From contig VNKQ01000011.1 of the NCBI GenBank assembly GCA_016508695.1, positions 1,178,001-1,242,000 of the forward strand: a stretch of 64,000 nt of DNA. The letters run 5' to 3'. Source of the stretch: Hyphodiscus hymeniophilus. Taxonomy: Eukaryota > Ascomycota > Leotiomycetes > Helotiales > Hyphodiscaceae. Positions 57,440 through 64,000 of the stretch are shown here, in pieces. Every line of letters begins with the position of its first letter. Position 1 is the stretch's first letter. The notes beneath the pieces were generated by a model. That model searched no databases. It was not told the DNA's origin and saw nothing but the letters and a program-made list of their open reading frames with translations. The position numbers and the translations under genes were made by a program.

Positions 57440-60400
57440 ATGAATGCAAGTACTTCAACGCGGTAGCCCCTTTTCCATGCTAATTCCTTGCTATCAGGTC
57501 GTCCAGAAACACCACATATGACTCTAGCGAGTCTCGTCGATCCCTACGAGATCGATCCCCTGGGCGCTACAATGACCCCCGTGATTCGGACCAATACAGA
57601 GGCAGCGGCGCACGAGGCGGGGAAAGACGTCGGTCAATTTCAGACGTCAGAAATCAGAATTCGTTCGCATCGAATCGAGACAACTTCAGAGACTCTCGCG
57701 ATTCCAGAGACTCCCGAGACTTTCCTCCTCGTGATGCGCCGAGAGGACCAAAAGCTTTAGAACCCCCAAGCGGTCCACGTTCCTCTTCGTACGCTGGAGA
57801 TTATAGAGGTGACTTTGGCTATCGAGGTGATTTCAGAGGTGGTCGTGGACGTGGTAGAGGACGTGGTGTGTGGCGTGATGATAGCCGTGATAGAGGAAGG
57901 GAGGGAGAGCGTGAATACAGACCCAGAGATGACAGAGGGCCTCCCCCTTTCCGCGATGATAGAAGCCGTGATCGAGATCGCTGGGATCGCAATGACAGTT
58001 TCAGAGGTCGCAGAGCACCTTCACCTCAAGGCCGCCCTCGCTCACCTAATTATGGATCTCGTGAAAACCGAGACGGACCAACAAACTTGGATTTTGACCG
58101 GACTCAAAGAGGTTCCAGAGATGGCCCACTCTCTGGTGGTTCGCCCGCTTCTGATTCTCTGCAAACGCCAGGCTTTGGACGTGGTTATGGAAGAGGCCGA
58201 GGAAGTCGTGGCCGAGGACGCGGCGGCTTCTACGATGATTATGTTGCTCGCATACCATCGCCCGACCCGAACTTTGCTCGTCGGACACAACCCTCTGCCA
58301 CACCTCCACCCCAAGTCCCCGCTTTCGGTTCGACCTCTTCTAATTTACCTCTATCATCAGTCATTCCAAAAGGACCTAAAGCAGAAATGTCTGATGCTAC
58401 GCTTGGCCCTCTACCAGGTGTAGTTGTCCCCACTGCCCCTCGACAGCCTTATGGACGCTTAGGTAATAAGATGACATCGTCAAAATGGACCAATCCAGAA
58501 TATGCCATGAAGAAGAAGCTATCGGATACATCTCCCCAAGACGTTAATACGTCGTTATCAGAAATCAAACCCAATCCGCCAACAGAACCACGCAACTCAA
58601 GGTCGCCTTTCTCCATCTCGGATGGAAAGCAGGTTGAATCAAAGCCTGACGGAGGGTTGACCCAAGATGCTGTCAATCGGGAAAGTCACCCATCTCATCA
58701 AGTACGGGAAATCAAGTCGCCCCGTCGAGCACCTCGCCGACCACGACGACCAATAGCTGGCAAACATCCAGTGGAGACCCCGGTCCAGAAGCACGAGCTC
58801 AGTGAAGATAACTCGGAATCAGATTCTGGCGACGAGTTTGACGATGAATACTTTGAACATGAAATCAAGAAGACCGAAGGTTATGTGGATATTTTGTCTA
58901 GAGGTGACTGGTATGCCACAACGCATGGACATTACCGCCAAGCAGAAGAAGGAGTCGCGGATGACAATTGGTATATCAAACCTTTTGTTGAATCTTCGAT
59001 TGATAAACACGTCGCAGATCAAAAGAAAGAGATGTCAAATGCCTGTACCGCTGTGGTACTGTCGGAGGGCCCTGCTCCAGAACCAAAGATCGCCGAAAAC
59101 ACACTCTCTGTAAAGCCGAAGTCAAGAGGGAGAAGTCGCCCGAACACCCCTTTATCCGAGTCCGATGCTGCTGCGAAGCTTCGGGTCAATGGTCCGGATC
59201 CTGCACCTCAGCTGGAACCTCAAGAGTCTCCTCAAATACGAGACCGCCATGCTGAGCCGCAATTTGCTCCGGACATTCAGCAAACAGCCTCTTCAAGTCA
59301 TGGGGAGCTAAATTCGGGTGTTGTCAATCCACCGATCAAACTCGAAACTCCCGTAAAGGCTCCAACCAACGGCAGGACTCGGAAATCCGTACCCATAGAA
59401 ACATTTGAAGGCAGCGAATCAGACCCAGAGTCAGAGCCTATCGAACCGACGGAAGATGACATTCAGGCAGTCCGAAAGAACATGAAGACACCACCATTGT
59501 CGAGTCTCCCCATGCTCAACTGCAAACCTTGGCATCAAGATGAGGAATTTCTCAAGACTCTTGAGCCAGATCCTGCCGTCACGGCTTTCATAATGAACAA
59601 GATGACTGAAACACACGCTCGCAAGGAGAGAGAGCAGATTGATGAAGCACAGCGTTGGAAGAATCGATACTTCGAGTATCGCAAATGGACTGACTTTTCC
59701 GATGAAGGGGCTGCTGCACGAAGCCGAGAGGAATTCTCCAGGTCAAGAGAGAAGAAAGCAGCCGAAGTGACCGCTAGTTTTACTGCTATACCCACAGCTG
59801 GCTCCAAGCCTGAACCACAGCGACGAACAGTAAGAAGATTCGCTACCGATCATGACATAGAGAGAGTACTTCGGGAATCCGAACAAGAGGCCAGAGAAAT
59901 CAAGGAGAGAGAAGAGCGCGTTGCCAGAGCCCATACTGCGAGTGCAAAAGAGGCCAAGATCCCGGACATGTGCTGGAATGAAGACGAACGACTCGAAACT
60001 GCATTTGCCGATCGAAGCCACTTAGTTGCTTTTGAGCGATCATTTGCAGTCCTCGAATTTGGAGAACCGATCGACAACTTCACAGCAGAGGAGTGTGAGC
60101 TCTTTGAGAAGGCTTATCTCGAAACTCCCAAACAATGGGGGAAAATTGCAGAGTCTCTCCATCGACGCGACTACAAGGCTTGCATACAGCATTATTACCT
60201 TGTCAAGCGAACCTCGCAGCTCAAGGAGAAGGTCAAGAAGCAGAAGAAGAAGACGAGAAAGACGACAGCACCAAAAGGAACCAAGCCTAAATCGAACGCA
60301 TTAATCGCTGACATCGTCAGTCGTGATGAAGGCGAAGACGGGGCTGAGGGTGATAATGGCGGAGAGAGACGTCGACCCAGACGAGCGGCAGCGCCAACCT

Positions 60401-63222
60401 TCAACTTTGAGGCCACACCAGGTGACAGTGAAGCACCAAGCCCAGCTCCGACTCCAGGAAGAAAGCCAGCTTCAGCCCCGAAAGGAGACAACAACGGCAA
60501 CGAACCGAATGTCCCGAAAAAGAGGAAGCCACGCACTCAGGGCCCGAAGCAAGCAAAGAGCAGCCAGCTCTTGGCTGCGGCTCCTTCCAGTCGTGTAGCC
60601 GGCTCCCCAGGATTGCCGCCTAACATAACAGCTGGTCGCGGATCTGGATCTATAGGAGCAAATCCCTTCCCTCCTCAATATGATGGCGTTTCTGCAGTAG
60701 TGTCAAACTTTGGACCCCAGTATGCAACTCCGAATGAGAGAGCCAGCAATTCCATGACTTCCAACTTCGATGTCGTTTCGCAGCCTTTTGGTGACCAAGA
60801 ACGTCTTGGCTCGGCTCCTCCTCCGGGATTCGAAGCACAGCAGGACCGGAGAAATCTCCAACAAACATCGAGTTATTGGAGCGTCCCCGAGCAGAACGAT
60901 TTCCCAGCGCTGTTACAGCATTTTGGTACAGATTGGGGTGCAATTGCAAAACACATGACGTCGAAGACGCACGTAATGGTATACACCACCGTTTTTCAAC
61001 AATGGCTTACCATACCGCTTGATAAAAACAAAAGTCGGCGTGTCGCTAACATTCTGACGCAGGTCAAGAATTATTATTCGCGTCAAGTAGAATCGGGAAA
61101 GATGAGCGCATGGGAACAGATCGCTAGGGAAGCCGATGAAAAGAAAGCACGAGGGGAATCCACTGGGCCTCTGCCAATCCCAACCCCGATTCCAAAGCGA
61201 CGATTCGATGGCCCTCAAGGCCCTCTTGCACGCTCAGGATCCGCGATGGACATTGATGATATCCCGCCTCCTGGCCAGAATACAATAATGCAGCAAGCTT
61301 CTCCACCCCAGCCTCCTTTGAGTGCACGGTTTCCTGCCCTTGCCCAAGCTGGACCTGTACCTGCGCCCACTGGGCCACCACACGCTTCGTCTACAATCCT
61401 CAGCAAGCATATTCCTCAGCAGCCCAGTCAACAGACACCACAGCAAATGCAACCTCAAAGTCGACATCAGCGAGGACCTGCTCTTGGTTATTTCAATACG
61501 GACCCTCAGCGACCTATGATGCAAGCTTCGAATACCCAGCAAACACAGTTAACGCCACCGATGCCTGACTCAGTTTCGCAGCGCTCATTGATGGTTGCCC
61601 AAGAGGCTCATATTGAGAGACAACAAGCTTTAAGACTTGAACGTGAACAGGCGCAAGCTCAGGCACAAGCCCAACAGATTCAGGTCCAACAGGCTCAGGC
61701 CCAGGCTCAGGCGCAACAGGCACATCAGCAAGTTATGCAGAAGCAGGCCATGGAAAGAGACCGACAGCTTCAAATGAAGCAGGAGGCAGACCCTCCAAAC
61801 CCACACCAATATGAGCCTTATCCCCATCCTTCTCTTCGTCTCGCAAATGTTGCGCCTCAATTGAGACCAGAAATCACCCAATCATTGTCGCAACCTGATG
61901 TTAGACGTACAGCTCCGCCGCAACAGTATCAGCCACCAAACCACCAGGTAGTTCGCTCACTACTGGGTGACAATACAAGTGGAGGTCGGGATATCAAGTC
62001 GAGCCCTTCACCTGCTCTGCCTCGTGCTCCAATGAGTGCTCCTCCTGCAAGCCACGAACAATATGCAATACCTCCGCCATCCCGAATGACCCCTGTCGCT
62101 GCAGTTCGTCAACAGGAGACTGTACGCAAAACGTCGAGTATTATGTCGCTCCTCAACGACGAGCCAAGTGACCCCCGACCTCAGCCTTTGAAGCGGGTCA
62201 GCGACGTAGGAGCAACAACACAGATGCAAACAACGCAGACTCCACCTCCTCAGCACTCACTGCAGACCTCTCGTTATTCCGCACTCCCTCAAACCACGTC
62301 TCAAACACCCCAGAATTCGCAACAAATGGCTCCTATGGCGCCTCAGCATCAACTCTCTCAACCCCAACTTACCTACCCGCCGCCTGCCCAACACTCACTC
62401 CATCAGCATTCGTCGTCTATTGGCCAGCCTCGTAGCTATACACCTACGAGTTTTGAGCATCGAGGATATGCCCCCTCTCCCTCCATGCAACAGCAACAAC
62501 AATCTATGTATGCGCAAAACTCACGTCAATCTATCGTCTCGCAACCTCCACCCATCCGTCGCGAGGCGTCTCTGGGTGAGATTCACGGCGTTACTGGCGG
62601 CTATAATCGCACTTCTGCTTCCTCACAATCTTCAATGAGATTGAAAGAATCGCCATATTCTGCAGCACCAGCTCCGCCCACACAGCTTGGCCGACAGCAG
62701 ATCGCCTCTCCTCTCGACCCAGCGCAACCCGCCGAACGCGATTATTACTCACGTCCACAATCGTACATTATGCAACAGCAATCGAGCGCTGCTGGCTCAC
62801 CACAGCTTGGACCGACATACCATCCTCAAGCGCAGCAGCAACAGCCAAATCATCGCCAGTTGGCATTTGGACAAGGCCTATCGAACACAGCTTCTCCTCC
62901 AACATCTTTTGCGACTCAGCATCCGCTGCACAGATCGAGACAAAACAGCTTCGATGGTCGATATCCAAGTGCTGCTTCTTCTGCTCCACCACCACAGCAA
63001 GGTTATATACAAGCGCCCCAACATCAAGGCACACCGCTTTCAATGCAATATCAGCAGCAGCACCCCGCCCAGGATCGTTTTGAGAGCACCTATGAGAGAG
63101 ATAGGGAGAGGAGGTTACTAGAAGAGCAGCACCACCAGCAGCGACTTGATCAGCATCGTTTGGATCAGCAGCGCCTCGAGCATCAGCGCTTGGAAGAACA
63201 ACGTCGAAGAGGTTTTCAATGA
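57440..63222 (+). CDS. SANT-domain chromatin protein, SNT1-like (Set3 complex type)
   Basis: It is expected to be a nuclear co-repressor subunit related to yeast Snt1 and animal NCoR/SMRT, which carry paired SANT domains. The protein is about 1887 residues after splicing. The coding frame is certain from about 57498. I propose a first exon at 57440-57462 (MNASTST) and a 35-base intron, because no in-frame ATG occurs until much later; this start is tentative. The N-terminus is Arg/Gly/Asp-rich (YRGDFRGGRGRGRGRGVWRD, RDRDRWDRNDSFRGRR). SANT1 is near residue 860 (FTAEECELFEKAYLETPKQW, KIAESLHRRDYKACIQHYYL). SANT2 is near residue 1135 (SSYWSVPEQNDFPALLQHFG, TDWGAIAKHMTSKT), interrupted by an 84-base in-frame intron at 60979-61062, after which it resumes VKNYYSRQVESGK. 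The C-terminal third is Gln/Pro-rich with QA runs and ends in a charged Gln/Arg/Glu helix. Confidence 0.88.
60979..61062 (+). other. 84-base in-frame intron inside SANT domain 2
   Basis: The donor is GTATAC, a GCTAAC branch-like site follows, and the acceptor is ACGCAG. The length is divisible by three and no stop occurs, so unspliced RNA would encode 28 extra residues (starting VYTTVFQQWL). Splicing restores the expected SANT helix as KTHVMVKNYYSRQ. Confidence 0.85.
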
Positions 63223-64000
63223 GCCTCTCAGACACCACCGGATAGCACTTTGAAGGAGAAACCAGTTGATAGAGCTCGGGCCTCTAGGCTTGAAGAGGTT
63301 GTCATGTAGTCTAATTTGATGTCAATTCTATATAAAGGGGAATTGAAGGCGTCGGATGTATAAAAATGGCATGATACCCCTGTAGGTAGCAGGCGTTAGG
63401 TAGAATAGAAGCATTTGTAATAGTTCCCGGGCTTCTTTTGAGTGTTTCTCCTGGACTATGCATGATTAATATGGCGTACAGTCGTTTCACTTCACGATTT
63501 GTAGACAGTTATATGATTTCATCCCGAATGTTCCATGGTGGGAAATTGTTTGCCTGGTATTCATTATTCATACAATATGGCTTGGGTCAATTGATCTGAT
63601 GGCAAGCTGGCAGCAACAAGATAGAAGGTGAAGGTCGTGAATGGCCAACTAACGTCAGGGGGAAAATAGATCCTCGTTGTCCAGTCGTGGAGCTTCTCGA
63701 TTCGAGGGGTTTTTTTGACCAGCTGGCCCCCATGGGAAACAAGCACAAGAAAATAGTGTCTTTGTGAAGATCCCCGTCTCCGTCGCAAAATATTCATGGC
63801 GAGTACCTTAGCAACGCGGAAAATGTAAAATTTCCGTAAGCAACAGCCAGGAAGGAAACGAAGAGAATTAAGAACGTGATAATCCCACCTAGGAGAAATC
63901 ACAACCAGAGATCAATGACCAACGGTTTCATGGTGCCATAATGCTCGGAAGCAGGGTAATAGTCCAAAGGCCAGAAATGAGTGGTGTGGGTGGACAATAA
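63223..64000. other. 3' flank of the SNT1-like gene
   Basis: It holds the 3' untranslated region and downstream sequence. The only longer open frame (minus strand, 63564-63902) has no recognisable domain. Confidence 0.6.

Noticed and set aside
57488..57760. Plus-strand frame beginning with RPETPHMTLASLVD
   Set aside because: It is an out-of-frame shadow of the Arg/Ser-rich SNT1-like N-terminus.
57809..58423. 204-codon plus-strand frame rich in Val, Glu and Leu
   Set aside because: It overlaps the Arg/Gly/Asp-rich coding frame of the SNT1-like gene and arises from its skewed codons.

Overview
The window is nuclear DNA of a filamentous ascomycete (Pezizomycotina; a leotiomycete-like relative is my best guess, by inference only). 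Evidence: most introns are short (about 45-70 bases) with GTAAGT/GTGAGT/GTATGT donors and TTGCAG-type acceptors. The gene set is eukaryotic core machinery plus fungal families (Zn2Cys6 factor starting MVYCG, fungal rhodopsin-like membrane protein, PHO84-type phosphate symporter, secreted berberine-bridge-like oxidase). I see no transposon, virus, CRISPR array, rRNA or recognisable tRNA. Coordinates come from hand reading; splice sites may be off by a base, but for every gene given an exon list I checked that exon lengths sum to a multiple of three, except where a frame break is stated. || Layout. 0-2.3 kb: no convincing gene, TCGACA-type repeats. 2.3-3.2 kb (-): EMC7 with a one-base frame break. 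3.8-5.5 kb (-): O-acetylhomoserine sulfhydrylase. 7.0-7.7 kb (+): MARVEL membrane protein. 8.7-10.1 kb (+): membrane-anchored M24 peptidase. 10.2-12.3 kb (-): Zn2Cys6 factor. 14.1-15.5 kb (-): seven-helix rhodopsin-like protein. 16.3-18.0 kb (-): secreted FAD oxidase. 18.7-20.7 kb (-): PHO84-like symporter. 21.9-23.1 kb (-): TAD3. 24.5-28.7 kb (-): PUF4-like protein. 30.9-35.1 kb (+): RNA polymerase III second-largest subunit. 37.5-39.5 kb (-): PIN4-like RRM+R3H protein. 39.5-45.0 kb: gene-poor. 45.0-47.2 kb (-): heat shock factor with a frame break or unrecognised intron. 48.5-50.1 kb (-): CWC27 cyclophilin. 51.5-53.6 kb (+): orphan protein. 54.0-54.15 kb: tandem repeat. 54.6-55.1 kb (+): small three-exon orphan. 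55.4-56.6 kb (-): deoxyhypusine synthase. 57.4-63.2 kb (+): SNT1-like SANT protein. || Function. Most genes are housekeeping and not obviously linked: ER membrane insertion (EMC7), sulfur assimilation, tRNA editing (TAD3), Pol III transcription, mRNA control (PUF4, PIN4), splicing (CWC27), eIF5A hypusination, chromatin (SNT1) and heat shock response. The 10-21 kb stretch (regulator, receptor-like protein, secreted oxidase, phosphate transporter) is the most accessory, but no biosynthetic backbone enzyme is present, so I do not call it a cluster. || I did not find a clearly new biological system. The best leads are two frame breaks next to C runs, an 84-base in-frame intron inside a SANT domain, unusually long introns in the Pol III and PUF genes, and a small orphan gene whose stop codon borders a TCGACA repeat also seen at the left end.
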